Below, piece by piece: positions 33,589 through 43,261 of a DNA stretch of 64,000 nucleotides. Below the pieces are notes generated by a model. It saw only the letters and a program-made list of their open reading frames with translations. It was not told the DNA's origin and ran no database searches. How positions within the stretch are numbered: the first letter of the stretch is position 1; every line of letters starts with the position of its first letter. The stretch spans positions 20,134-84,133 of the forward strand of contig JASAND010016315.1 of assembly GCA_030248195.1 (NCBI GenBank), written 5' to 3'. Position numbers and translations under genes: made by a program. Origin of the DNA: Trissonchulus latispiculum (lineage: Eukaryota > Nematoda > Enoplea > Enoplida > Ironidae).

Positions 33589-34655
33589 AAACCAGAACCT
33601 CCTCCACGACGACCTCTACCACTTCTACCTCTGCCATAGCCATTCCATTGCCTTCTGCCACGGAAAGTCTGATTGGGACAACGCGATGCAAAGTGCCCCG
33701 AAGCACCACAGTTATAGCAGGAATTACCCCCTGAAAAACTCTGAGTATAGAACGAATGCGGTACCTGAAAATTCCCGCTTGCGCTTTGAGCAGCTGTCAT
33801 TTGACCTAACTGTTGGGTCAGAGTACCCAAAGACATAGTTAACTGCTCTAGTTTGTCTTCGACTTTCGACAAACGATGAGAAGAAAGATCAGCAGCTGAA
33901 TCGGGCGGGATTGCAGCAACTGCAGTAGCCTTTTGCATTGCATCTAATGACTTCAAAATTTTACCGTTTTGCTCGTGCATCTGATTCAAACGTTTTTCTA
34001 GTTTCACTACCGCAGAATCACCCGAAGAAGGCGGAAACATTTTAAAGGAGAATTCCTCTTTTCTAGCAATTTCGATAGCTTTGGCCAAAGTATTTGGATT
34101 CTGCTTCAGTAACGCTTTTCGAATATATGGAAGGGACTGATTTTGTAAAATCAAAATCAGTTCCTTCTCTCGAGACTCTGCCGTTAAACCAGGTCTCGCG
34201 ACATCGAGCATCCGCTCAATTTTGTCTAAGAAGCTTGAAACTGTTTCTGAATCCCCTTGAACGCATTCTCGCAATTCACACCACTTTAAACAGGCCTCAT
34301 TTGGAGGACACAGCTGAGCAATAAAAGCCTGTTTCACGTTATCACATGTGCTCCTTTGCTCGTTATTCAACCTAGCAAACATCCTAGCAGCCATTCCTTC
34401 CAAAAATGAGGGGAGAATACGAATTTTGTCAGCGGGTGTCCACCTTTGGGCATTTGCGTATCTATCAAAGCTATCAAACCATTCGCGCACGTCTTCATTA
34501 TTACTACAGTTCAAGCGAGGGAGAGAAGGACAAGCTACAAACGAAACCACAGGAGGGATGGCTGCTTGAACGTTAATTTGTGGATCCTGCTGCATTCTAA
34601 TTTGATCAAAATTTAACCCCAAATTTGGAATTTCCCGTCTTCCAATCCTAGACAT
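33579..34655 (-). CDS. gag: Gypsy gag
   Basis: A 358-aa protein starting MSRIGRREIP. The capsid-like region includes EDVREWFDSFDRYANA and the C-terminal CA-like PGLTAESREKELI. A coiled-coil stretch spans about residues 205-270 (VVKLEKRLNQM, LSKVEDKLEQL). One zinc knuckle CYNCGASGHFASRC is near residue 325, followed by a Gly/Arg-rich RNA-binding tail. It ends at TAG directly after the slippery heptamer. The ATG follows a short leader after the primer site. Confidence 0.92.
   Translation of the reverse strand: MSRIGRREIPNLGLNFDQIRMQQDPQINVQAAIPPVVSFVACPSLPRLNCSNNEDVREWFDSFDRYANAQRWTPADKIRILPSFLEGMAARMFARLNNEQRSTCDNVKQAFIAQLCPPNEACLKWCELRECVQGDSETVSSFLDKIERMLDVARPGLTAESREKELILILQNQSLPYIRKALLKQNPNTLAKAIEIARKEEFSFKMFPPSSGDSAVVKLEKRLNQMHEQNGKILKSLDAMQKATAVAAIPPDSAADLSSHRLSKVEDKLEQLTMSLGTLTQQLGQMTAAQSASGNFQVPHSFYTQSFSGGNSCYNCGASGHFASRCPNQTFRGRRQWNGYGRGRSGRGRRGGGSGLGN
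33582..33588 (-). promoter_or_regulatory. -1 ribosomal frameshift site GGGAAAC
   Basis: In the gag frame the minus strand reads G GGA AAC TAG, an X XXY YYZ slippery heptamer immediately before the gag stop. Slipping back one base gives GGG AAA CTA and continues in the pol frame. Seven bases downstream, CCCTTC can pair with GAGGGG around an inner CTCG/CGAG hairpin, at the usual spacing for a stimulatory structure. Confidence 0.85.
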
Positions 34656-34888
34656 ATCATTTTAACAACTGCTCCGGTTCACATATTTCGTACCTGTCAT
34701 ATTTATGTTAACGAAAGCGTCTCAGTTGTTATTTCAATCTTTTTCCAAATAAGCTGATCTTCTGAAAGGATCGACGTCTTTCCACTCAGTCTCTCAAACA
34801 GCAGGGAAAATTACATGACCATCCATGTAGGAGAAGCCACCATCAAGGAAACCCAAAAATAGGAAATAAGAGCAGGGCCGGCTGCCGC

Positions 34889-34906
34889 TTCCCGGCCGAT
34901 GCACCA
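34889..34906 (-). promoter_or_regulatory. Primer binding site for tRNA-Gly
   Basis: In plus orientation TTCCCGGCCGATGCACCA equals the 3' end, with CCA, of animal tRNA-Gly(GCC) as I know it. It lies two bases inside the 5' LTR. tRNA-Gly is therefore the likely minus-strand primer. Confidence 0.85.
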
Positions 34907-34908
34907 AA

Positions 34909-35104
34909 TGCAGTGCCTCTTCCGTCGTTAAATGCTGCAGTTAATCTGACGATGTTCCAATGCAAACACTTTTATTGGGCATAAGCTATCAAATAACAAG
35001 ATGATCACAAGAGTATGCAGTAGTAGTTGTAGTACGAAGTATGTGATCAGAACTCCAGAAAAGTCTAAACTCTTTTTCTAGTTTCTTAGGTCTTTTACGC
35101 TACA
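34909..35104 (-). repeat. Gypsy 5' LTR
   Basis: 196 bp, essentially identical to 29047-29243. It should contain the element's promoter; no TATA box is obvious. Confidence 0.95.
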
Positions 35105-35107
35105 ATT

Positions 35108-35869
35108 ACTAATGCGCATATACATAAGCACATGTAAAAGCTAGCTAATATTTTGTAATTACAAGTGGATAAAATACACGTACTGTGTACGCACTAATAG
35201 GGGGCGGGGCCTTATTTTTAGCTAGCTAAGCTAAGCTAGCTAAGCGCAGTAAAAATGGGGTCAAAACACATTTGTTGTCTCCAATTTCATCGAAAAGATA
35301 TTCAACGGGGTTCTTAGACCCGCTGAATCCGAATATGAAATTCTTTTTCGATATGTCGTTTCCTTCGTTCAGTATACGGTTATTTTTTTGGTTAGGGCTT
35401 TCGATTTGGATTAGTTTTGCTTTTGGTTAGGGCTTTTGGTTGGCCCATCAGTGGTGCTCCCCCTGGGCCGGGGGGAGAAGGGGGGGGGACGGGGACCACG
35501 GAAAAAAAAAAAAACCCCAAACAAATCTTCCAAACAGTTATTGGCACCCAACACCCCTTTATTGGCGGGTGGGTTCTACCCGGATTATCTTTTAATAAGG
35601 GGGGCCTGTGCCGGGGACAAAAAAAATCTTTTTTATTTTTGTTCTAGTTGGAGCTGGCGCCGAGGGGGGGGGGGTTTCTGGGGGGCGTACAGTTGTTTTT
35701 TTTTTTTTTTAACCCGGCGGGGGGGGGCTGATAGTGGTACCTGTTTTTCTGGGGGGTTGTTTGAGCAGAGAAGGTAATATTTTTCGAAAGCTGCGGTCAT
35801 ACTTTAACAAACAAGGGTGCATCTTGACCGACAATCCATGGTCACACTGGTCACCTCGAGCACCTTCTG
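35108..35869. other. Low-complexity spacer between Gypsy elements
   Basis: G/A and T homopolymer-rich DNA (runs near 35475-35515, 35667-35680, 35697-35712). It includes TTTTGGTTAGGGCTTT repeated near 35390 and 35420. Frames here come from homopolymers. Confidence 0.5.
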
Positions 35870-37452
35870 ACAGAAAACGAAGCTATCCGGAAACAGTGGC
35901 GCCTGCAAACTCGAAACTGGTCACTACGGCCAGAATCAATGGTGTAGAAATTCGCCATGCACTGTTGGACACAGGAGCAAACATTTCTTTGGTGAAAAAG
36001 TCACTGATCAAGGCAGACTCAGTATCAGTGAGCGCCGACATAGCGGGCGTTTATGGTGAGCGCCTACCGACTTTGGGATCCATAAATGCCAAAGTTGAGG
36101 TAGGTGGAAAAACTGTTGTTCACCAAATTTGATTAGTCCCTGATAGTTGCCGCTATGATGCCATTATCGGACTGGATATCTTGGAACAATGGGGTATCCC
36201 CACCCTGGTCTTCAATCATTTAGGAGTAGACGGTGCTGCAGTTTCCCCTCCGGACGCGGAGGAGCCTCAACTGGTGAGTGTCATAGATAATGTGGTCATA
36301 CCACCTTGCTCCGGAGTTTTTCCTCCGGTGCAGAGTGGGGAAGGATTTATTTCCTAAAGAAGCAAATTTTATAATTGAGCCAAAGGATGCTCCTCATGCG
36401 GGTCATCCCGCGTTTGAGAAAACCTTGCATCGGGCGAGATCGTGCTTCTACTGGCCAAGCATGAGGCAGCGAATATGGCAATACTGTAGATCCTGCCATC
36501 TATGCCAGACAGGGAAAGACCCTGTGTGTTGTGGGAGAGCGCCTATGAAACCTATCCTTGTCAGTGGTCCGTTTGAACAGGTAGTGGTAGATTTAATGGG
36601 GCCCTACCCGACAACAATGCTGGGCAATAAGTACATTGTTGTATTTGCAGACAGCTTGACAAAATATGTCGGGGCTGTCCCACTTCCCGACGCTAAAGCC
36701 AGGTCAATAGCTAAAGCCATGATGGGACATATTATTTACCGGCATGGTGCACCCCTTGACGTCCGGAGTGATCGTGGCTCAAACCTAGAATCAAATCTCT
36801 TTAAGGAAATTTTAAAACTTTGCGGAACTAGCAAATCCGCATCTATGGCATATCACCCAGAAAGTCATGGATTAGTCGAAAGGTGGAACAAAACATTCGA
36901 AAGAGTGGTGAAGATGTATGTGAATGAATCACATACAGACTGGGGCGAGTACATTCCCGCTGTTGTGTTTGCTTATAATACATCCAAGCAAGCAAGCACA
37001 AAGCAAACACCTTTCATGCTGACGTACACGGAAGGGAAAAATTTATTGACGCTGATAACTACAGACAAATTGTAGTTTACCACGCCTATAAGGCACGAGA
37101 AGCGGCTAAACAGGACATATTAAAGGCTCAGCAAGCACAAAAAGTACAGTACGATAAACGAGTGCATATGCCTTTTACATACGAGCTGGGGCAAATGGTG
37201 TTACTTCATACATCCGTAACTGGTCCTGGCAGATCGCCTAAGTTGACATTTTATTGGAACGGACCATATGAAATAATCGGGATCGACCTGCCTAATATCA
37301 CTATTAAGGTCGAAAACGGCGAACGAACAGTCCACTTTAATGGTGTACGGCCTTATAATAAAAGAGACAATTTAACCGAGGAATCGAACTTTGACACGGC
37401 TACAAGACTGCCAAGAAAAGCTAAAAATCGCAATCTGAAAACGGTTGTTTGA
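35870..37452 (+). pseudogene. Second Gypsy-like pol, RT deleted
   Basis: Protease with ALLDTGANISLV is readable from about 35910 and continues to YDAIIGLDILEQ, but a TGA at 36130-36132 interrupts it. RT and RNase H are absent: the sequence jumps near 36350 from protease-linker to the integrase zinc region (GHPAFEKTLHRARSCFYWPSM). The integrase keeps D in VVDLMG, D in RSDRGS and E in GLVERWN. A frameshift in an A run near 37037 separates the catalytic core from the C-terminal domain, which ends at 37452. This belongs to a different lineage from the 29047 element and cannot move by itself. Confidence 0.88.
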
Positions 37453-37474
37453 CTGTTTCAGGAGTACAGCCAGG

Positions 37475-37762
37475 ATGCCTGTCTTCATTGGAACAACCCA
37501 CGTGCTGCATCGATTTTATCCAAGAACATTTACTATTGAGGGATGTCGTTTCAAATCACTGGAACATGTGTTCTGGTACACCTGCCTACGGCAGCATGGG
37601 TGCCGGAACTGGGCGAATCGGCTGTTGACGGAGTTCGGTACTCAAGATCCGGCCAACCTGTCTGCTCGTGCCTCCGAGTTGGGTTTTGCACCAATTGCTG
37701 AGTGGTACAAAATGGCAGAAGATGTGTATAATGGCATGAGGTTTGCCTCCATGCGGGCATAG
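37475..37762 (+). CDS. NADAR/YbiA-like domain ORF downstream of integrase
   Basis: A 95-aa frame from ATG 37475. Visible NADAR-type features: FYPRTFTIEGCRFKSLEHVF (the FYP...F..G...SxEH signature), then an Ala/Leu helix, then EWYKMAEDVYNGMRF near the end. NADAR proteins bind or hydrolyse ADP-ribosyl or riboside substrates; family members remove ADP-ribose from guanine in DNA. The frame overlaps no other gene and starts 22 bp after the integrase stop. A 3' splice-site-like CTGTTTCAG lies 14 nt before the ATG. The last residues run into the non-LTR element, so the C terminus is probably truncated. It is either retroelement cargo or a host fragment. Confidence 0.55.
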   Translation: MPVFIGTTHVLHRFYPRTFTIEGCRFKSLEHVFWYTCLRQHGCRNWANRLLTEFGTQDPANLSARASELGFAPIAEWYKMAEDVYNGMRFASMRA

Positions 37763-38219
37763 TCAGCGGGTGTGCCCGGCAAGCAGCCGGTAATCTTATG
37801 GCTTGATTCTGCACAGATTCTAGCTTCCCTGCTGTTGAGGCAGAAAGAGATGGAAACCAAGCCGAGGCTGCATACTCATCAAAATCTGATGTAGGAGATG
37901 GAAGGGCCCCAGCTGCGCCCTGCCAGGGCGCTGAGGATGGCGATGGCTTCTGCGCTCTGGATCTGACGTCTGCTACATGGGGGGCAAAACACAGTTTCCA
38001 ATCAAACTTCACGCCCAGGAAGCATGGGTGAGGGTCGTATATTATTTCCTGGCCGCTAATCCGGAGGTAGGGTTTGTGGGTGGACTGCCGATTATGGATG
38101 GTGAAAATGAAGGCTTGGCACTTGCCCACATTTATTTTAAGGCCCCATTTGTCTGCCCAGGCTCCAACTTTGTCCAGTGCCAGTTGGAGTTTGGCCTCGA
38201 CAGTGGCAATAGTGGGATC

Positions 38220-39254
38220 TCAGGACCAGAGGGCCAGGTCGTCGGCGTAGATGCTGCCGCTTACTTCCTCCGGGAGGTCGTCCAATATGCTGTTGAAGGA
38301 GATGATGAATAGGAGTGGTGATAAGACTGATCCCTGAGGTACACCCTGATGGAAAATCCTCCATTTGCTGAGTCTACCATTGTAGGAGACCTTTGCTTTT
38401 TTGTCCGTCAAGAAAACGTTGATCCACTTTACACAGCAAATGGGCAGGGACATCTTCAGTAGTTTGTTGATTAGAGCGTGTTTGTGGACTGTGTCAAACG
38501 CTCTAGAGAAATCAATCATGGCCAGTGCGGTTCTTTTCGCCGGCGGTTTCTTCTGGAATCCATCAGCAACATCCTGAATTATTCTTGCGATTTGGTCTTC
38601 TGTTCCGCGAAGTCCAGAATGGAAAAGGCTGAGGAAACCTTGGTTCTCTAGGGTGAACTGTCGCCTGTTCTTCACCATTGACTCCACGAGTTTGGCCAGG
38701 CAACTGGTGAGGCTAACAGGGCGGTAGAAGGACACTTCAGTTGGGGGTTTTCCCTTCTTCGGTATTGGTATGATGGTAGCTCTTTTCCATGCTGTTGGTA
38801 CTTGCTGCCGTTTCCAGGATTCGTTGATCAGGCGAAGAAAGTAGGCAGACGCTGACTCAGGCAGATGCTTTATCATTTCATTTGTGATTGCATCTGGGCC
38901 AGGGCCTTTCCCTGTCTTCAGGGACTTCAAGGCCAGGGTAAGTTCCATTCTTGTGAAGGGCCGGCAGAGGAGCGGTTGGTCAGCAGCTGCTCCTTTGCAG
39001 CCACAGGTAGCCTTGAGGGAGTGAGGGTTCTGCATTTTCAGTGTCTTCATTCGCCGATTGGGTTTGGCATAGCTGACTCGGGCATATTCTCTGCCGAATG
39101 CATTGGATTTAGCCACGTCTGAGATCACTTCCTTTCCATTATGCCGGAGAGCCGCCCCTTTGATGGTGGGGCGTTTACCATCAATAGCATGAATCACTTT
39201 CCAAACTTTGCCAGGATCCGTTCGCGGGTCGAGTTCAGTCGCATATCTCTGCAA
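38220..39254 (-). pseudogene. Reverse transcriptase of the 2A-bearing element
   Basis: Readable RT from the start of the fingers (GKGPGPDAITNEMIKHL), through IPIPKKGKPPTEVSFYRPVS, MIDFSRAFDTV and GVPQGSVLSPLLF, to SIYADDLALWS with the YADD box. A TGA then ends the frame where an Arg-Asp is expected, and coding similarity continues in shifted frames down to 37760. It could not give a full-length enzyme. Confidence 0.85.
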
Positions 39255-39523
39255 GGCTTCAGACTACAGCTTGAGGATTGTTAATCTAGCTTATACCTTG
39301 GTCTGGACCAAGGCACTCCGCTGAGAAGGATCCGCTTGTGTTGCACGTATGCCTCCTTGCACTTCTTGGCCGCAGCAGCTGCTTCCGGTGACTACCACGG
39401 CTTGGGCTTCCTTAGTCGGCCCTGGGGATACTGCGCCTGGCAGCTTGCAAGATGGCCTCTTGTAGGACAGTGGTAGCTCTGTAGACTCCTATGTGGGCCG
39501 GGTTCCGGCAGTGCTGGATATAG

Positions 39524-40021
39524 TCATGCAAGAGTTTCTGGAATTTTGGCCAGTTCGCCCTTCTGAATGCCCACCGGGGATCTTTGCGGGCTCGGTTTTC
39601 TGAATGATCCAAGGCGCTGTAGCTGATTATGATTGGTAGATGGTTGGACAGAGATAGAGTCTAGCAGTTTCCAGCTAAATCTACTGGCTTTGCTAGAGTG
39701 ACAGAGGGTCAGGCCAGGAGCAGTTCCTTGCTCCTGTGCAGTGACAGGGGGCCTGGTCAGCTTTCCGTGGTTTAGTATGACCAGGTCGCTGAGAAGGGAC
39801 CAATCAGCAACTGCATCGCCCAGGTCATCCCCAGGCCGTCCTGGTTCCCACAGATCTGAATGGCAGTTCAGATAACCACCGATGAGGACATTTCGGGTTG
39901 ATAGCAGGGCGGCAGGGTCAAATTTTTGGATCCGGTTCTCAGCCGACTGACGTTGGATTGGAGGCACGTATACGTTCACTACTTGGAGATCTTGGGAGCC
40001 CAGGTGCAGCCGTACTAACAA
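39524..40021 (-). pseudogene. Endonuclease domain of the 2A-bearing element
   Basis: Shows NVYVPPIQRQ and IGGYLNCHSDLWE (normally GDFNxHxxxW in active enzymes, so the Asp-Asn pair is altered here to YLN). The frame shifts at the C-terminal end, and upstream endonuclease codons lie in other frames. Confidence 0.7.
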
Positions 40022-40323
40022 TGCGTCAGAGTTGTTGTCGTCCAGCGGCCAACACCCGGGTCTGGGGAACAGAAAAGGGAATGCAGTCTCGGATAAGGGT
40101 TAGTACTCCACCTCCCTTAATTGGACCGGCCCCCCTGGCGGACCTCCTGGCTTTGTGTTCCAAGGAACGACCAGGAAATTGAGGGATAGGGTGGTTTTCC
40201 TTCCACTGGGTTTCCTTGATTATGGCGACGTCAATCTGTTCTTAACTCAGTTTGTGCCTGGGCCAGGCCACCTTGGAGGACAGACCTCCCGCATTCCATT
40301 CCATTCCATTCATTCCAGTCTGG

Positions 40324-40890
40324 TCAGCTTATGACGCGAGCGGCTGCCACTAGCTTGAAAGCCTTGGGGGGGTGGGTTTGGGTTGGACCTGTTCGCTGTT
40401 CCTTGACTGGTAACCGCATTCTGTGGCTGCTGGGGAAGAGGAGGATGTGGCTGAGGGCGGGGGTAGGGCGGGGGATGGTGGGTAGGGCTGGTCTCGGGTT
40501 GCTGCCCGCAGCAGCTGGAGAGAGGGTTCTGGTCATAGGGGAAGAACATCTGCTATAGTGCCATTCACCGTAGTAGTCGCTGAGGGAGTTCAGGCCAGAG
40601 CAGGGCTTTAGATGAACCCACTGACCGCATCGGCAGCATTTCACACAGTTATTTGGGGCATTCTTGCCGCAGACAGGGCAGGGCCACTTCCGTTCCGGCC
40701 CAGGGTTTTCTTCGATATCTCTAGCAAGAAGTAGGAGGCGACCCCAGTATGCTGGTCTACCAGGGATGCCTCCTAAAAAGCCGACTGTACAGCTCCATTG
40801 GTAGGGGTAGGCTTGACATACCAGGTATGGGTCCCATTCGATAGGGCATCTTGGCCCCCTCCATTGGGAGCCAGGTGAAGGGGAAGCCAT
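40324..40890 (-). CDS. N-terminal ORF with 2A motif and zinc finger
   Basis: ATG at 40890. Residues 52-57 are LLLLAR and residues 58-65 are DIEENPGP, the canonical D-x-E-x-N-P-G-P 2A motif that causes ribosomes to skip the Gly-Pro bond. The upstream peptide is about 57 aa. Directly after it comes a Cys-rich finger (C71, C74, C82, C85/86, C88, H93, C97) of PHD/RING-like spacing, then a Pro-rich tail ending at 40324 through a frame disruption. 2A sequences at the N terminus of non-LTR proteins are known from trypanosomes and marine invertebrates. Confidence 0.8.
   Translation of the reverse strand: MASPSPGSQWRGPRCPIEWDPYLVCQAYPYQWSCTVGFLGGIPGRPAYWGRLLLLARDIEENPGPERKWPCPVCGKNAPNNCVKCCRCGQWVHLKPCSGLNSLSDYYGEWHYSRCSSPMTRTLSPAAAGSNPRPALPTIPRPTPALSHILLFPSSHRMRLPVKEQRTGPTQTHPPKAFKLVAAARVIS
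40696..40719 (-). other. 2A ribosome-skipping motif
   Basis: Eight codons for DIEENPGP, in frame 57 codons from the ATG at 40890. All invariant residues (N-P-G|P) are present. Confidence 0.85.
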
Positions 40891-40985
40891 TTGTTGCCAC
40901 CGCCAGCGGAGAGACCAGGAGGGGATGGGTTCTGCCGGTCCACCTTGGCAAGGTGCCTCCAGAGACCAGACAGCAGAATCTCAAT

Positions 40986-41330
40986 CTTCCTAAATTTTCC
41001 TCCTAAATTTTCCGATTTTATTCCAATTTTGGCCACTTTTTAGCCAAAAATCGGTTGGGGGGTGTAGCAAAAATCTGAAAATCTGAGGGGGTTGCCAAAA
41101 TTTGTCATTTTGGTGGGGGGGGGCGGGGGTCCCCCCCCCAAACATCTATGCCCCCTACCCCAAAACTGCTGACATACTCTCCCCCAACTTTTGGCTACCC
41201 CCATCCAACCCGGCCCTATTTGGCGCCAAAAAGTTAGCTAAATCTTGCCCAAAACGGTCATTTTTTATGAAATTATTTTCTCAAATTTCGACTTAAAATG
41301 GAAAAGTCCCGCCCGAGCCCGACCCCACCA
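40986..41330. repeat. G-run element fragment
   Basis: Shares AAATCTGAAAATCTG, GCCAAAATTTGTCATTTTGG and the final ACATCTATG with 43030-43176. Its ends were not resolved. CAGTGGCGGGTCCAGG at 41328 matches the left end of the element at 44355. Confidence 0.5.
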
Positions 41331-41825
41331 GTGGCGGGTCCAGGGGGCCCCCCTTTGCGATTTGGGACGCTCTTTAACTTAGCCATCCAACAACCGGTAC
41401 GCAGTGTAACCATTCGCAATATAGAAGTACGCTATTGCGTACTATAGCGTACCACTTGTTATTTTCTGCGTACCTCCCCTAAAAATTAAGTACACAGATT
41501 TAAAAATTTGGGGGGTAGGTTTAGATAGGCGTACCCTTAGCTAAGCAAAGGGAATCATGTACCGTAGATGAAGTTTAAAATTGGTTCAGTAATAACGTAA
41601 CCTCATGGCGGATTGCAAAATTAGCTTTTAGACAATGCCTAAAGCTGGAACCGACTTGATATAACCAAACTGCATTTAGTCGCACAAGCCCCAATAAGTT
41701 TTGCTGCACCACCACCAACGCACACATGTGTATGAGAGGTGATGGATCGTCTATTTTGTTACTCAAACTCGATTTTTGAGCACTTTTTAGCATAGTTGTA
41801 GCAGTATATGTAGAAAACAGTCTAT
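41331..41825. other. No gene recognised
   Basis: GTACGC-containing AT-rich DNA. No TIR, exon or ORF of note. Confidence 0.4.
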
Positions 41826-42115
41826 TTTTACTGCATTTTTAGCGATTTTAGACTACTTTGGATTCCCCCCCACTAGTGGGGGGGTCCCCCCCACTCTCCC
41901 CACCCCCACTTTTTTCGCCTAGAAAAAGCCCAGTAATATGAGTGAAAATGGTCGAATGACCGTGTAAAACAAGGCTGCGCAGATCCTGCGCAGATTATGT
42001 GCGCAAAAAATTGTACGTGTCGAGTTTAGAATATTCCAGTTTCATCCCCGTACCACTTTCCGTTAAAAAGTTGCGCCAAAAATCGCTTACGAGAGTGATG
42101 TTTTTTCCGGTTCTC
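41826..42115. repeat. TGCGCA-rich dispersed repeat, copy 2
   Basis: Shares ACTTTGGATTCCCC and the AGAAAAAGCCCAG, CTGCGCAGATCCTGCGCAG and CGCTTACGAGAG blocks with 12285-12600, partly rearranged and inverted. Confidence 0.55.
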
Positions 42116-42153
42116 CCCTTTGATGTCTGGTAAGGGGGTTTTGTAGCTTTAAT

Positions 42154-42929
42154 CACTAGCGTAGATACGGGGGGGGCGGGGGGGCGGCCGCCCTCCCCGA
42201 AATAATGGCTTTGCCCCCCGGAAAAATGGGGCAAAAGAAACATTTTACGCCCGCGCGGGGCGCGGGCGTTTGACTTTATTAGAAACATGCACAAATTGTA
42301 TATACATTAATGCTTCAAATTAGCTCAACATTGATGCATTTTCTATACCATTAAAAAATTTTCGCGCCTCCGGCGCGAATTTTGTCTAACTTAGATTGTC
42401 ATAATTATTATTTTTCATTAAGCATGCTAGCAAATGTCTGTATAAATAGTTGCTTTGCCGTTTTGTTATATATCAGCGTTATTCCCAACATCATCAGCCT
42501 TGGCATAATTGGTTGATATGATCAGAATACGCAGTTCTTAATGGGAGCATCTTCATAGTTTTCAGACAAGACAGTTTAAATGTAGAAAATAGCAAATAAT
42601 GGTACAAAATGTTGTTAGACAATTGATAAATCATTGTAAAGAATTAAAAGTTTGAATAGCGTTTAATGGCGAAATTTAAAAATTTTCTCAACTTCTGGGG
42701 GGCTCTGCCCCCCAGACCCCCCGTTTGGGTTTGCAGTTTACGGTTTCGTTTTCAGTTGTACCAAGTCGAAAACATGAACCAAAGAAGACTTGAATTAATA
42801 TGACAACTTGCAGTATTATACGCAGTATGCATGTAGTTATTACAGCAAAAATAAAATTTTTCTTCCTCCCCCTCAAAAGTCCTCGGTCAAAACCGCCCCC
42901 CCTGAAATTTTTTTGTACCTACGCTACTG
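42154..42929. mobile_element. hAT-type MITE, TSD GCTTTAAT
   Basis: This 776-bp element has TIRs CACTAGCGTAGATAC / GTACCTACGCTACTG and an exact 8-bp duplication GCTTTAAT at 42146-42153 and 42930-42937. It contains the CGCGCC-TCC-GGCGCG hairpin (42361) and the CTTCTGGGGGGCTCTGCCCC module (42690), both seen in other hAT-type copies. Confidence 0.85.
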
Positions 42930-43261
42930 GCTTTAATAACTACAGAAAAATTTCTGCCTATGAAAACCATATTAGGTGTGGCTGGGCAAAAAATCTGGGA
43001 GGGTTCCGACGCAGGGTGGGGGGGACCCCCCCCAAATTTTCGATTTTATGCCATTTGTGGCCACTTTTTGGGCAAAAATCTGGGGGGGGGGGTAGCAAAA
43101 AACTGAAAATCTGGGGGGGGGTCGCCAAAATTTGTCATTTTGGTGGGGGGGGGCCCCCCCCCCTAACACATCTATGCGTTTTGCCGTCCGACTCATCCAT
43201 CTTGCTGGGCTGGTTCCACTTTGCCGTCTGGAGGGTCATGTCGGCAACCGTTTCCTGGAGG

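Larger units (their letters stand above)
29047..35104 (-). mobile_element. Near-intact Ty3/Gypsy LTR retrotransposon
   Basis: A 6058-bp element on the minus strand. The LTRs (29047-29243 and 34909-35104) begin TGTAGCG and end CACTGCA in element orientation, and I see only one 1-nt length difference between them (six versus five T), which points to recent insertion. Flanks ATAAC / ATTAC may be a 5-bp target duplication with one mismatch. Order 5' to 3': LTR, tRNA-Gly primer site, gag, -1 frameshift, pol (protease, RT, RNase H, integrase), polypurine tract, LTR. No envelope gene and no chromodomain. Confidence 0.95.
37745..40985 (-). mobile_element. Non-LTR retrotransposon with 2A peptide, decayed
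   Basis: Minus-strand order: N-terminal ORF with 2A and a Cys-rich finger, apurinic-type endonuclease, reverse transcriptase, then a C-terminal region with several frame changes. The 3' end breaks into the NADAR frame around 37745 without a tail, so it is not a simple insertion end. Endonuclease and RT motifs resemble the Jockey/CR1/Ingi range; the clade is not resolved. Confidence 0.85.

Noticed and set aside
35390..35430. GGTTAGGG motifs as a telomeric trace
   Set aside because: Only two spaced occurrences in a low-complexity stretch; not a tandem TTAGGG array.
35417..35777. Gly/Phe-rich frames
   Set aside because: They arise from G and T homopolymers with no conserved domain.
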